Positions 8,942-17,890 are shown, numbered from the stretch's first letter. The stretch is 64,000 bases of DNA from Clostridium sp. (GCA_029257045.1 JARIDB010000081.1:1-64000), one strand, 5' to 3'. Notes: generated by a model from the letters alone, not told the origin. Made by a program: numbers and translations.

Positions 8942-9751
8942 ATGAAGAAGAATTTTAGAATAGATGAATTCATATCTAAATACCCACAGGTAGGAGAAGA
9001 AATTAAAGATAGTAATATAAATGTTGAAGCATTAAAGGATATATATAATGATTTTGTAGATTATAAGGTATCTTATGAAAATCAAGCAGATTTTATAGCA
9101 AATATTTTACGTTCTCAGCCAATGATTCATTCAGTAAAATCAAGGATAAAGTCACCAGAGAGACTAATTGAGAAAGTTATAAGAAAAACTGAAGATAGAA
9201 GATTAAAATATGGAGAAGATTTTGAGTTTAATTTAGAAAACTACAAAAATGAGATAAATGACTTAATTGGTATTAGAGTTATACATATATTTAAAGATCA
9301 GTGGCAGGAAATTAATGAATTTATAACTAAGACTTGGAAGGTTATAGAAGTTACTGCAAATGTTAGACAAGGGGATAATACTAAACATTTTGAGGATCTT
9401 GATATTGAGGTTAGATCAAGGATATCAGGGTATAGATCAGTTCATTATTTAGTTGAGTTTTATCCAACTAATGAAAAGGTAATAGCAGAAATTCAAGTTA
9501 GAACAATATTTGAAGAAGGCTATGGAGAAATAGATCATAGACTTAGATATTCTCATATAGAAATACCAGAAATATTAAAATCAAACCTTCTTTTATTTAA
9601 TAGAATTGCAGGAAGCGCAGATGAAATGGCATCCTTAATTAATGATCTTAGTAAAGAATGGTTCAATAAAGAAGAGAACTTATTAAAAGTAATAAAAGAG
9701 CAAAAAGAAGAAATAGACAAACTAAAAAGTTTAAAGCAAATAAAGTGTTAA
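8942..9751 (+). CDS. small alarmone synthetase, RelA/SpoT synthetase domain ((p)ppGpp synthase)
   Basis: This 269-residue protein contains a RelA/SpoT nucleotidyltransferase domain at about 65-220: IRKTEDRRLKYG, the metal-binding LIGIRVIHIF, the G-loop/substrate segment RSRISGYRSVHYL and the EIQVRT...EGYGEIDH motif. It transfers pyrophosphate from ATP to GDP or GTP. It lacks the N-terminal HD hydrolase and the C-terminal TGS/ACT regions of long Rel proteins, so it is a stand-alone synthetase. About 45 residues follow with a coiled-coil, Lys/Glu-rich tail. It is monocistronic, preceded by GGGGGAT and followed by its own terminator. Small synthetases are commonly induced by envelope stress; whether that holds here is not visible. 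Confidence 0.88.
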   Translation: MKKNFRIDEFISKYPQVGEEIKDSNINVEALKDIYNDFVDYKVSYENQADFIANILRSQPMIHSVKSRIKSPERLIEKVIRKTEDRRLKYGEDFEFNLENYKNEINDLIGIRVIHIFKDQWQEINEFITKTWKVIEVTANVRQGDNTKHFEDLDIEVRSRISGYRSVHYLVEFYPTNEKVIAEIQVRTIFEEGYGEIDHRLRYSHIEIPEILKSNLLLFNRIAGSADEMASLINDLSKEWFNKEENLLKVIKEQKEEIDKLKSLKQIKC

Positions 9752-9807
9752 GTAAGTTAACTTTTCCAAGATAAGAAGTAAGGCACAATATACAATAGGA
9801 AAAATTT

Positions 9808-9850
9808 AAAATTAGATTCATAGGGGTTAATACTTATGAATCTAATTTTC
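9808..9850. terminator. terminator between convergent alarmone synthetase and korB
   Basis: A 14-15 bp stem (AAAATTAGATTCATA and its complement) with an 11-nt loop and a TTTTC tail. It sits between converging genes and can serve both strands. Confidence 0.75.
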
Positions 9851-9913
9851 ATTTATCAACATTTTAATGATTTTTAGATGTCTTTTATTTATATCTCTTA
9901 TAGGTTTTATATT

Positions 9914-10783
9914 TTAATTAAATAAGAATTCATCTACTAAATTCTCAGCCATAGTAGGCTCCCAGTTTCTATCAATAAGGTTAGTTCCTGTTTTTAGTAC
10001 AGGATGAGATTCATGATAGGTTTGCTTATTTTCATCTAAATAAAGTATTCCAATTGGAATTCCTCCATCACCAAATTCTTCAGATTTTTTAAAGGCTTCA
10101 GATCTATCTTTAGGATTATAATTTTCATCTAATTTATATATTCTATCTTTATACCACTTAAAAGTATTTACTTTATTAAATATAATACAAGGTTGAAGAA
10201 TTTCAACTAATGCATAACCCTTATGATTAATAGCTTTTTTAATCATTTCTTTTAAATGTTCTTTATCTCCAGAAAAGCTTCTTGCAACAAAGGTAGCTCC
10301 TGAACTTATTGCAATACATAAGGGATTTAGTGAATCTAAATAAGTTCCTTCAAATTGCATTGATGTTAAATGTCCTTTTGAAGTAGTAGGAGAACCTTGT
10401 CCTTTGGTTAGTCCATAAATTTGATTATTATGAACTAGCTGAACTATATCTACATTCCTTCTTATATTATGAATAAAATGATTTCCACCTTCTCCATAAG
10501 CATCTCCATCACCAGAGGTTACTATTACATTGAGGTTTTTATTAACCATTTTAATAGCTTGTGCTGGAGGAAGAGCTCTTCCATGAAGACCATTAAATAC
10601 ATTTGATTTTAAATAGTGAGGAGTCTTAGCAGCTTGACCTATTCCGGATACCATAACGACTTCATGTGGATGTAAACCTAATTCTAAAAGGGATTCTTTT
10701 ATTCCTTGTAAGATGCCAAAGTTACCACAACCAGGGCACCAAGCTATTTCGTCATTACTTTTATAGGAGTTTAAATCTAACAT
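9914..10783 (-). CDS. korB: 2-oxoacid:ferredoxin oxidoreductase, beta (TPP-binding) subunit
   Basis: This is a 289-residue beta subunit of the two-subunit OFOR family. Visible are the cluster-binding WCPGCGNFG (about 15-23), GLHGRALPPAQAIK and the thiamine-diphosphate/Mg2+ motif SGDGDAYGEGGNHF (about 89-102), followed by a third cysteine region further on. The enzyme oxidatively decarboxylates a 2-oxoacid with CoA and reduces ferredoxin. The layout (fused gamma-alpha plus beta, no ferredoxin subunit) matches 2-oxoglutarate/pyruvate-type KorAB. The true substrate could be 2-oxoglutarate, pyruvate or a branched 2-oxoacid. Its ATG abuts the korA stop codon with no gap, so translation is probably coupled. 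Confidence 0.85.
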   Translation of the reverse strand: MLDLNSYKSNDEIAWCPGCGNFGILQGIKESLLELGLHPHEVVMVSGIGQAAKTPHYLKSNVFNGLHGRALPPAQAIKMVNKNLNVIVTSGDGDAYGEGGNHFIHNIRRNVDIVQLVHNNQIYGLTKGQGSPTTSKGHLTSMQFEGTYLDSLNPLCIAISSGATFVARSFSGDKEHLKEMIKKAINHKGYALVEILQPCIIFNKVNTFKWYKDRIYKLDENYNPKDRSEAFKKSEEFGDGGIPIGILYLDENKQTYHESHPVLKTGTNLIDRNWEPTMAENLVDEFLFN

Positions 10784-12460
10784 TTAAATTTCCTCCTTTC
10801 TAACTTTATCTGCAATTTCATTTCCTGTTATTTGGCGACCATCATATTTTAAGATGCTTCCATCCATTAAGATACCCGTCTCTTGAGTTACTAATTTGCC
10901 AAATTGACCTGTAAAGTTTTGTTCAACATTAATTACATTTTTAGCTATTCTAACATATTTATTTAAGTTTTCTTTTGGAAGTGGATATAAATCACTAAAA
11001 CTCAAAGCACCTACTTTGATTCCATCTTTATTAAGAATATCTATTGATTCCTTTAAGGCACCATAAGTTGAACCCCATCCTATAAGAAGAGTATCAATAT
11101 CTTCCCCTCCAAAGTATTCAGGCTCTTCTAAATCTTCATGTATAGAATTAAGTTTTCTAAACCTTTTATCCATTTGTTCAACTCTTACCTCTGAAGACTC
11201 TGTTATATGTCCTTCTTCTGTATGCTCATCACTATCAGCTATAACAACTTGATTTTTTAAATTGCCAGGAATTAATCTTGGGGAAATTCCACTTTCAGTT
11301 ACCTTATATCTTTTATATTCTTCATTAAGAGATAGCTCTTCGCCCTTTGAAATATATCTATCTATAGTAACTTTACTTAAATCATATTTAGGAATTGTTA
11401 CATTGGCATCTGCAAGATATTGATCAGTAAGTAGTAAAACTACTGTTTGATATTTATCAGCAATATTTAAAGCTTTAGTAGTTTTATAAAAAGCATCTTC
11501 AGCATTACGAGGAGCAAGAACTATTCTTGGAAATTCTCCATGGGAAGCTGTTAAAAGAAAACTTAAATCACTTTGTTCTGTTCTTGTAGGTAGTCCAGTA
11601 GCGGGGCCTGGTCTTTGTGAATTTACAACAACTAAAGGGGTTTCAGTTATTCCAGCAAGGCCTAAAGCTTCTACCATTAGTGAAAAACCACCACCAGAAC
11701 TACCTGTCATAGAACGAGCACCAGCATAAGAAGCACCAATTGCAAAGTTTATTGCACTAATTTCATCTTCAGCCTGGTCAACAACCATACCAACTTCTAA
11801 TTGTTTTTTTGATAAATAAGTCATAATACTTGTAGCTGGAGTCATAGGATAAGCTGAATAAAAATCTAAGCCTCCAGCTATAGCACCAAGAGCAATTGCA
11901 CTATTTCCATTTATTAAAATGTGATTTGATAAATCCTTTTTTTCTAATGAATATTTAGAATCTATCATGTTATATCCTGTCTTTATAGCTTCTATATTTA
12001 GATTTCTTAGTTCGTCACTAAGTTTTTTACTAAATAAATCCTCAAAATTACCTTCTAGAGAAAAGTACTTAAGTATAGCTCCAGCTGCTACTGAAGTAAA
12101 ACCTTTTGGAATTCCAAAGCTTATAGCAGTTTTTTTAAGAGGAAGATTTAATAATCTACTACCTTTAGTATTAATAGATTCATCTAATATAATTATTCCA
12201 TCTTCTTTTAATCTTTCTTTGTGTAATATAATTGTATTTTCATCTAAGGCTAAGATTAAATCTAAATCCTGTTTATGAGAATATATAGGTTCATCTCCAA
12301 ATCTTATTTGAGTAAAATTATGACCACCTCTAACCCTAGACATATAATCTTTAGTGGAGAATACATAAGCACCACTTTTCTTAAAAGCCTTCTCTAAAAA
12401 GTCACTTACTGTATCCATACCTTGACCTGCACTACCACCTATCAATATATTATAATTCAA
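10784..12460 (-). CDS. korA: 2-oxoacid:ferredoxin oxidoreductase, fused gamma-alpha subunit
   Basis: This 558-residue fusion has an N-terminal gamma domain (about 1-175; GGSAGQGMDTVSD, DYMSRVRGGHNFTQIRFG). The alpha/pyrimidine-binding domain follows (from about 182; INGNSAIALGAIAGG, YSAYPMTPATSIM, GASYAGARSMTGSSGGGFSL). The transketolase-C-like region includes GWGSTYGALKES. With korB it forms the enzyme that supplies reduced ferredoxin, which the hydrogenase encoded nearby could use. The start is TTG with AGGAGG about 8 nt upstream; no better ATG exists there. The gene order is korA then korB, transcribed away from gltS. Confidence 0.87.
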   Translation of the reverse strand: MNYNILIGGSAGQGMDTVSDFLEKAFKKSGAYVFSTKDYMSRVRGGHNFTQIRFGDEPIYSHKQDLDLILALDENTIILHKERLKEDGIIILDESINTKGSRLLNLPLKKTAISFGIPKGFTSVAAGAILKYFSLEGNFEDLFSKKLSDELRNLNIEAIKTGYNMIDSKYSLEKKDLSNHILINGNSAIALGAIAGGLDFYSAYPMTPATSIMTYLSKKQLEVGMVVDQAEDEISAINFAIGASYAGARSMTGSSGGGFSLMVEALGLAGITETPLVVVNSQRPGPATGLPTRTEQSDLSFLLTASHGEFPRIVLAPRNAEDAFYKTTKALNIADKYQTVVLLLTDQYLADANVTIPKYDLSKVTIDRYISKGEELSLNEEYKRYKVTESGISPRLIPGNLKNQVVIADSDEHTEEGHITESSEVRVEQMDKRFRKLNSIHEDLEEPEYFGGEDIDTLLIGWGSTYGALKESIDILNKDGIKVGALSFSDLYPLPKENLNKYVRIAKNVINVEQNFTGQFGKLVTQETGILMDGSILKYDGRQITGNEIADKVRKEEI

Positions 12461-12784
12461 ATTTTATACCTCCTAATTAACTTCAATATTTATTTTATGA
12501 CTAAATTTAAAAAAAATTACTAAAAGTGTGGAATACTTTAAGAGATTTTCTTTTTATCTAACAATATTTTACTTTGATTTAAATTGATTTAAATGTTATT
12601 CTTATGATTCGAAATATTGGAAACACATTATCTGAAATTTAAAGTTAGTCTTTAACATCTCAAGTAAAACTTAGATTGGTGAGATTTAATCCACACTAAA
12701 TTCAAGTTTTAATTATGCCTTTTGGGTTTAGTTTACATAATATAATGTTTTCATGAATCAAAAACAATTTTAAGGAGGAATCGT
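12461..12784. other. divergent intergenic region korA / gltS
   Basis: This is 324 nt of AT-rich DNA between divergent genes. A TATAAT at 12741-12746 is a possible gltS -10 box, but I find no good -35 partner. Nothing else is recognised. Confidence 0.4.
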
Positions 12785-13984
12785 ATGAAAGAAGTTAACT
12801 TAGATATATTTCAAACTATGGCTTTAGCTACAATAATATTTTACTTTGGAAGCTTTATAAAGAAAAAGGTAACAATACTTAAAAAATATTGTATACCATC
12901 AGCTGTAGTAGGGGGATTAATATTTGCAATTTTAGTATTAATTTTAAGAATTACAAATATTCTTAAAATTAATTTAGATATAACTTTACAAAGTATATTC
13001 ATGACTGCATTTTTTACAAGTATAGGTTATACAGCTAGTTTAAAGGTATTAAAAAAAGGTGGAAGAAAGGTTGGTATTTTTCTATTAATAGCAAGTGCAT
13101 TAGTGGTTATACAAAATTTATTAGGAACTTCACTAGCTTATATTTTTAAATTAAATCCTTTATTAGGACTAGCTACAGGATCAGTTCCATTAGTTGGGGG
13201 ACATGGAACAGCAGGATCCTTTGGACCTTTATTAGAAAGTATAGGAGTAAAAGGAGCAACAACAGTATCCTTTGCATCAGCAACTTTTGGACTAATAATG
13301 GGAAGTATTTTAGGCGGATTTATTGCAAAAACATTAATTGAAAGAAATAAAATAGAAACACCAAAAGAAGATATAAATAAAGAAATATCATTAAGTAATA
13401 ACCATGAAGAATACAAAATAACATTATCTGATAATAGAATTATGAAAGCAGCATCTTTGATATTTATTGCAATGGGAATTGGTTCTATTATAACTAATTT
13501 TATTGAAGGCCTAGGATTGACGTTTCCATCATATATAGGCGCAATGTTAGCTGGGGCAATTATTAAAAATCTATGTGATTTTAAAAAGGTTAAGATTGCA
13601 GATAAAGAGATAGAAGTAATAGGTGGAATTAGCCTTAACTTTTTCCTTTCCTTAGCTCTTATAAATTTAAAATTATGGGAGTTATTTAATTTAGCGCTTC
13701 CTATGATTGTTATGCTACTTTCCCAAACAATACTTATGTTTATATTTGCTTACTTTATTATTTTTAAAGTTATGGGAAAAGATTATGATGCAGCAGTGTT
13801 TGCATCAGCTATATGTGGATTTGGTATGGGATCAACAGCTAATGCAGTAGCTAATATGGATGCCCTTACTACTAAATATGGCTTTGCCCAAACACCATAT
13901 CTTGTAGTGCCAATTGTAGGATGTCTATTTATAGATTTTATAAATTCAGCTGTAATTACCTTGTTTATAAATATATTTAGTTAA
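12785..13984 (+). CDS. gltS: sodium/glutamate symporter GltS
   Basis: This is a 399-residue polytopic membrane protein with about 10-12 hydrophobic segments. It has the two inverted halves of the GltS (ESS) family. The first half has the conserved SVPLVGGHGTAGSFGP re-entrant segment (about 137-152). The second has the matching CGFGMGSTANAVANMDALT (about 345-363). It takes up glutamate with Na+. Family members are about 400 residues, so it is full length. An AAGGAGG precedes the ATG. It is transcribed alone, divergent from korAB, which consumes 2-oxoacids; a shared link to glutamate/2-oxoglutarate metabolism is plausible but inferred. Confidence 0.9.
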   Translation: MKEVNLDIFQTMALATIIFYFGSFIKKKVTILKKYCIPSAVVGGLIFAILVLILRITNILKINLDITLQSIFMTAFFTSIGYTASLKVLKKGGRKVGIFLLIASALVVIQNLLGTSLAYIFKLNPLLGLATGSVPLVGGHGTAGSFGPLLESIGVKGATTVSFASATFGLIMGSILGGFIAKTLIERNKIETPKEDINKEISLSNNHEEYKITLSDNRIMKAASLIFIAMGIGSIITNFIEGLGLTFPSYIGAMLAGAIIKNLCDFKKVKIADKEIEVIGGISLNFFLSLALINLKLWELFNLALPMIVMLLSQTILMFIFAYFIIFKVMGKDYDAAVFASAICGFGMGSTANAVANMDALTTKYGFAQTPYLVVPIVGCLFIDFINSAVITLFINIFS

Positions 13985-14207
13985 AATATAAAGATAAATA
14001 AAGTAGTTTATAATAATTTAAATATATATGTTTAAAAAGAATTAAATACCATGTTATTAATAATGAGAAACTATATGAAATTGATTTTTATATAGTTTTT
14101 TATTTTATTTTAAATTAACTATCACAAAAAATAGAATAAGATAATTTTTATATATTTTAAGAATATACTTAAATAAGTATTTTATTTATCAATGGGAGGT
14201 GGCTACT

Positions 14208-14429
14208 ATGATTATAACAGATAACTTAACTGCAGAAGAATTGGTTGTATTAAGTAATATTATTGCGTTAGATTTATGCAAAGATAAAAGCATTAATGAA
14301 ATAAATGTTTTAGGAAATGTAATAGAAACCATAGGATGTATAATGCTAACTGTAGCTGCTCAGAGGCAACAACTACAAGCTTTAAATCAACAATCAAATA
14401 CTCAAAGTACAGGAAACAATGGGGAATGA
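14208..14429 (+). CDS. small helical protein of unknown function
   Basis: This is a 73-residue protein with no recognised family. The first about 50 residues are predicted helical and fairly hydrophobic (LTAEELVVLSNIIALDLC, then ETIGCIMLTVAAQ). The tail is Gln/Asn/Ser-rich (QQLQALNQQSNTQSTGNNG). The ATG has GGGAGG 8 nt upstream; a GTG three codons earlier overlaps that site and is unlikely. Small proteins of this kind in clostridia are often spore-associated, but nothing here proves it. It converges on the short gene at 14449-14619, with only 19 nt between the stop codons. Confidence 0.6.
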   Translation: MIITDNLTAEELVVLSNIIALDLCKDKSINEINVLGNVIETIGCIMLTVAAQRQQLQALNQQSNTQSTGNNGE

Positions 14430-14448
14430 CCCCAATTATGTTAACAAC

Positions 14449-14619
14449 TTATTTATTATGAGAAAGCTTTGATCTTTTAGTATATTTCTTCCCATTTGAA
14501 TGACTACCTTTTTTCACGCCATCTTCAATACCTATTTCAGAACCAGATTCAGAATACATTTTTCTAAGCTCTGCATTAGACTTAGGTTGATCTTTTAATC
14601 TATTTTTATTATTGTCCAT
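14449..14619 (-). CDS. 56-residue basic, hydrophilic protein, unknown function
   Basis: This gene is below common ORF length cut-offs. It starts with ATG preceded by TAAGGAGGA about 6 nt upstream, which is close to ideal, and runs to TAA. The product is hydrophilic and Lys/Ser/Asn-rich: it begins MDNNKNRLKDQPKSNAELRK, has a central SGSEIGIEDG and a basic tail ending KRSKLSHNK. The composition is reminiscent of small spore-coat or acid-soluble spore proteins, but I recognise no family. The strong ribosome site and clean reading frame are the main evidence. Confidence 0.6.
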   Translation of the reverse strand: MDNNKNRLKDQPKSNAELRKMYSESGSEIGIEDGVKKGSHSNGKKYTKRSKLSHNK

Positions 14620-14839
14620 TTTAAATCCTCCTTACAAACAAATTTCAATAATAGTTTAACCCAAAAATAAAGAATATATAATTTTATATATATTAAAATA
14701 AGGTTTGTAAGCATTTTAATAAATACAAACTTAAAAGCATTCTTTATTTGAACTACTTATAAAAATAGTATAAAATTTTAATATAGTGAATATAATTTTG
14801 AAATTATAGGTGATAAAATTTGTATATGAGGAGATATTA

Positions 14840-15370
14840 ATGAAAAATACAGCAGATAATATTAATGAAATTTGGGACGTATATGATATAGATAGAAATA
14901 TAACTGGTAAATTTCATCATAGAGGTGATGAACTAAAAGAAGGAGAATATAGATTAGTTGTACATATTTGTATTTTCAATAGTAAGAATCAATTATTAAT
15001 TCAAAAAAGACAATCTAACAAAAAGGTATTTCCAGGAATGTGGGATTTATCAGCCGGAGGAGCAGCTTTAGCTGGAGAAAATGGTAGAATGGCTATTATG
15101 AGAGAAGCTAAAGAAGAATTAGGTATAGATATTGATTTAAATAATAAAATGCCTAGATTTACTTTAAACTTTGATGATGGTTTTGATGACTATTTTATGA
15201 TAAATAAAGAAATTAATATTGAAGATATAACTATTCAAGAAGAAGAAGTAAGTGAAGTAAAATTGGTTTCTAAGGAAGAACTTATAAAAATGAGAAATGA
15301 AGGTTTAATGATACCTTACTTTTTCTTAAATCAAATTTTTGAACTTAAAGATATTATGGGATTTGCTTAG
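14840..15370 (+). CDS. Nudix hydrolase (IPP isomerase/YfcD-like)
   Basis: This is a 176-residue Nudix protein. The Nudix box is intact: starting at GAALAG (about 73), then E, then RMAIMREAKEELGI, fitting Gx5Ex7REx2EExGU. The N-terminus (WDVYDIDRNITGKFHHRGDEL, then YRLVVHICIFN) resembles the YfcD/type-1 IPP-isomerase-like branch. Such enzymes hydrolyse nucleoside diphosphates linked to another group, or isomerise isopentenyl diphosphate. The substrate here is not predictable. The chosen ATG follows GAGGAG at 14828-14833; an upstream ATG ten codons earlier would contain this site. It is monocistronic. Confidence 0.85.
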   Translation: MKNTADNINEIWDVYDIDRNITGKFHHRGDELKEGEYRLVVHICIFNSKNQLLIQKRQSNKKVFPGMWDLSAGGAALAGENGRMAIMREAKEELGIDIDLNNKMPRFTLNFDDGFDDYFMINKEINIEDITIQEEEVSEVKLVSKEELIKMRNEGLMIPYFFLNQIFELKDIMGFA

Positions 15371-15429
15371 GATTTCAATATAATATAAGTCCATTTTCTT
15401 TGAAATAATAGAAGAAATTAGTATAATGT

Positions 15430-15458
15430 TTGACAACTATATGATTTCATGATATTAT
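15430..15458 (+). promoter_or_regulatory. promoter of the MATE gene
   Basis: A perfect TTGACA (15430-15435), a 17-nt spacer and TATTAT (15453-15458). Predicted transcription start is near 15465, leaving a leader of about 130 nt before the MATE ATG. Confidence 0.7.
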
Positions 15459-15531
15459 TCAAAATGTTTTTAAAAAATAATATATAAAAACCTTTTAGGT
15501 AGTGGACTTTTTAGAATTAAATCGACTTTTC

Positions 15532-15570
15532 GCCACACAATTTTCAGTTTGATGATTGTGTGGCTTTTTT
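15532..15570 (+). terminator. intrinsic terminator in the leader of the MATE gene (possible attenuator)
   Basis: GCCACACAA (15532-15540) pairs with TTGTGTGGC (15556-15564) around a 15-nt loop and is followed by six T. It lies after the promoter at 15430 and just before the MATE ribosome site, so it would stop the MATE transcript unless it is relieved. A simple terminator for the Nudix gene is the alternative. Confidence 0.7.
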
Positions 15571-15597
15571 GTTGAAAAAAATAAGGAGGTTATATAA

Positions 15598-16926
15598 ATG
15601 AATCAAACTTTTATGAAGGAAAAACCAGTTTTAAGTCTAGTATTGGCGATGTCAGTACCAAATGTGTTATCAATGCTTGTAAATTCTATGTATAATATTG
15701 TAGACAGTTTTTTTGTAGCACAAATTAATGAAAATGCAATGACTGCACTTTCTTTGGTATTTCCAATACAAAATTTAGTTACTGCAATTGGAGTAGGTTT
15801 TGGTGTAGGAATAAATGCAATTATAGCTCTTTATTTAGGAGGGAAAAACAATTATAGTGCGAATACCTCAGCATCTCAAGGTGTTCTTTTGAGTCTTATT
15901 CATGGAATTATTTTAACTATTGTATCTATGATGATTATGCCGAGGTTTCTTCGCTTATTCACCTCTAATGATGAAGTTATTGCAATGGGACTTAAATATT
16001 CCTATGTAGCATTTTCCTTTTCAATTTCAGTCAGTGTTGGGATTGTATTAGAAAAAATATTTCAGTCTGTAGGAAGAATGAAAACAACTATGTTTGTAAT
16101 GATTGCTGGATGCCTTACAAATATTATATTAGACCCTATTTTGATTTTTGGGCTAGGACCAATACCTGCAATGGGGATTGCTGGAGCAGCAATTGCAACA
16201 GGAATTGGACAAACGCTCATCTTAATATTATATATTATTATTTATATTATGAAACCAACCAATGTAAAATTAAGTGTAGAGTTTTTAAAGTATAAGAGAG
16301 GAATTATAAAACAATTATATTTTATTGGAATACCAGCCACATTAAATATGGCCCTTCCATCTCTTCTTATTTCTGTATTAAACAGTATATTAGCTATGTA
16401 TTCACAAATTTATGTGGTTGTACTTGGAATTTACTATAAACTTCAAACATTTGTATATTTACCGGCAAATGGAATTATACAAGGAATTCGTCCTTTAGTT
16501 GGATATAATTATGGAGCAAAGGAATATGGTAGAGTTAAGAAAATCTATCGAGTATCTCTTATGCTAAGTATTGTAATTATGATGATTGGAACAGGGCTAT
16601 GTATGTTTATACCAGAACAATTAATTTCATTATTTTCGTCTAATGACCAGACGATTCAGGCTGGAGTAATAGCATTGCGTATTATCAGTATTGGATTTAT
16701 TATATCTGCAGTTTCAATTTCTTCTTCAGGGTTGTTGGAGGGACTTGGGATGGGACTACCTTCTTTGGGGATTTCTTTATTACGTTATGTTCTATTGATT
16801 ATTCCAATTGCATTTATATTAAGTCAAGTTATTGGAGCAAATGGAGTATGGCACGCATTTTGGATAACAGAACTGATAGTAGCAGGAATAGCATATTTAT
16901 TATATATTAGAGCATTTAAAAATTAA
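15598..16926 (+). CDS. MATE-family efflux transporter
   Basis: This is a 442-residue protein with 12 membrane segments arranged as two bundles, as in MATE/NorM/DinF transporters. Typical landmarks are MSVPNVLSMLVNSMYNIVDS (TM1, about 17-36) and AAIATGIGQ. In the second half, PLVGYNYGAKEYGRVKK is the C-lobe signature matching the family's GxNxGA motif. MATE pumps export cationic drugs or metabolites using Na+ or H+. The ATG follows AAGGAGG. Expression may be governed by the leader terminator just upstream. The codon use is slightly less A-rich than its neighbours, with more CGT/CGC-type codons (for example FLRLF, GIRPL); this is mild. Confidence 0.9.
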   Translation: MNQTFMKEKPVLSLVLAMSVPNVLSMLVNSMYNIVDSFFVAQINENAMTALSLVFPIQNLVTAIGVGFGVGINAIIALYLGGKNNYSANTSASQGVLLSLIHGIILTIVSMMIMPRFLRLFTSNDEVIAMGLKYSYVAFSFSISVSVGIVLEKIFQSVGRMKTTMFVMIAGCLTNIILDPILIFGLGPIPAMGIAGAAIATGIGQTLILILYIIIYIMKPTNVKLSVEFLKYKRGIIKQLYFIGIPATLNMALPSLLISVLNSILAMYSQIYVVVLGIYYKLQTFVYLPANGIIQGIRPLVGYNYGAKEYGRVKKIYRVSLMLSIVIMMIGTGLCMFIPEQLISLFSSNDQTIQAGVIALRIISIGFIISAVSISSSGLLEGLGMGLPSLGISLLRYVLLIIPIAFILSQVIGANGVWHAFWITELIVAGIAYLLYIRAFKN

Positions 16927-17068
16927 AGATTAAATGATTTTTATAGAGAAAAGTTAAAGATTAAAAATAATATTGAAAAAATTTTAAAAAAATCTAAAAA
17001 GTGCATATTTGAATGATGTAGGAGCTAGCCTTACAAAATAAAAAATAAATAATTAGGAGGAATTAAAA

Positions 17069-17890
17069 ATGGCTTTAATTCAAAGACTTATATCTTCAAG
17101 TAAGTACAGTGTAAAATGTCCAAATACTATGACACCGAAGGGGATATGCATCCATAATACTGCAAATGATGCATCTGCAAATAACGAAATATCTTATATG
17201 CAGTCAAATTCAAATAGTGTATCTTTCCATATTGCAATTGATGATGTGGAAGCAATTCAAGGAATACCATTTAACAGAAATGCTTGGCATGCAGGGGATG
17301 GATCCACAGGAAATGGAAACAGAAATTATATTGGTGTAGAAATTTGTTATTCATTATCAGGTGGAACTAGATTTATAAATGCAGAAAAAAGAACAGCAAA
17401 AGAGGTTGCAGCTTTATTGAAACAATATGGATGGACTTTAGCTAATGTTAAAAAGCACCAGGATTTTAGTGGTAAATATTGTCCGCATAGAACTTTAGAC
17501 ATGGGATATACAAGATTCCTTGACATGATTCAAGTAGAAATAGATGCTTTAAATGGTGGAGGTACAACTGAACTTTATAGAGTAAGACTTACTTGGGCAG
17601 ACGCAGCTTCTCAAATAGGAGCATTTAGTAGCTTACAAAATGCCAAAGAGTGTGCTGATGCAAACCCTAGATATAGCGTATTTAACAGCAAGGGCGTTAA
17701 GGTTTATCAAGCAGCAAGTATTTTAGTAGGATCAAAAGTTAAGGTGACAGGAAACACCTATGCAACAGGTGAAGCTATACCAGCTTGGGTTAAAGATAGC
17801 ACATTTACAGTAGCACAAATTGAAGGGAGTAAAGCTCTATTAAAAGAGATAACAAGCTGGGTTTATCTAAAGGATTTAGTTTTAGCTTAA
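17069..17890 (+). CDS. N-acetylmuramoyl-L-alanine amidase (Amidase_2), endolysin-like
   Basis: This 273-residue amidase has the same catalytic domain as the gene at 7674. The Zn/active-site motifs are CIHNTAND, SFHIAIDD, AWHAGDG and KYCPHRTLD within about 20-150. A SPOR-like segment follows (YRVRLTWADAASQIGAFS, about 168-213), then a short C-terminal domain that differs from the paralogue and contains GSKVKVTGNTYATGEAIP, a pattern of SH3-type wall-binding modules. It has no signal peptide. It is monocistronic with AGGAGG before the ATG. It probably cleaves the MurNAc-alanine bond in the wall during lysis or spore release. How it leaves the cell is unknown. Confidence 0.88.
   Translation: MALIQRLISSSKYSVKCPNTMTPKGICIHNTANDASANNEISYMQSNSNSVSFHIAIDDVEAIQGIPFNRNAWHAGDGSTGNGNRNYIGVEICYSLSGGTRFINAEKRTAKEVAALLKQYGWTLANVKKHQDFSGKYCPHRTLDMGYTRFLDMIQVEIDALNGGGTTELYRVRLTWADAASQIGAFSSLQNAKECADANPRYSVFNSKGVKVYQAASILVGSKVKVTGNTYATGEAIPAWVKDSTFTVAQIEGSKALLKEITSWVYLKDLVLA

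Noticed and set aside
7674..17890. Prophage flanked by the two amidase genes
   Set aside because: The genes between them are metabolic (alarmone synthetase, KorAB, GltS, Nudix, MATE); no integrase, terminase, capsid or tail genes.
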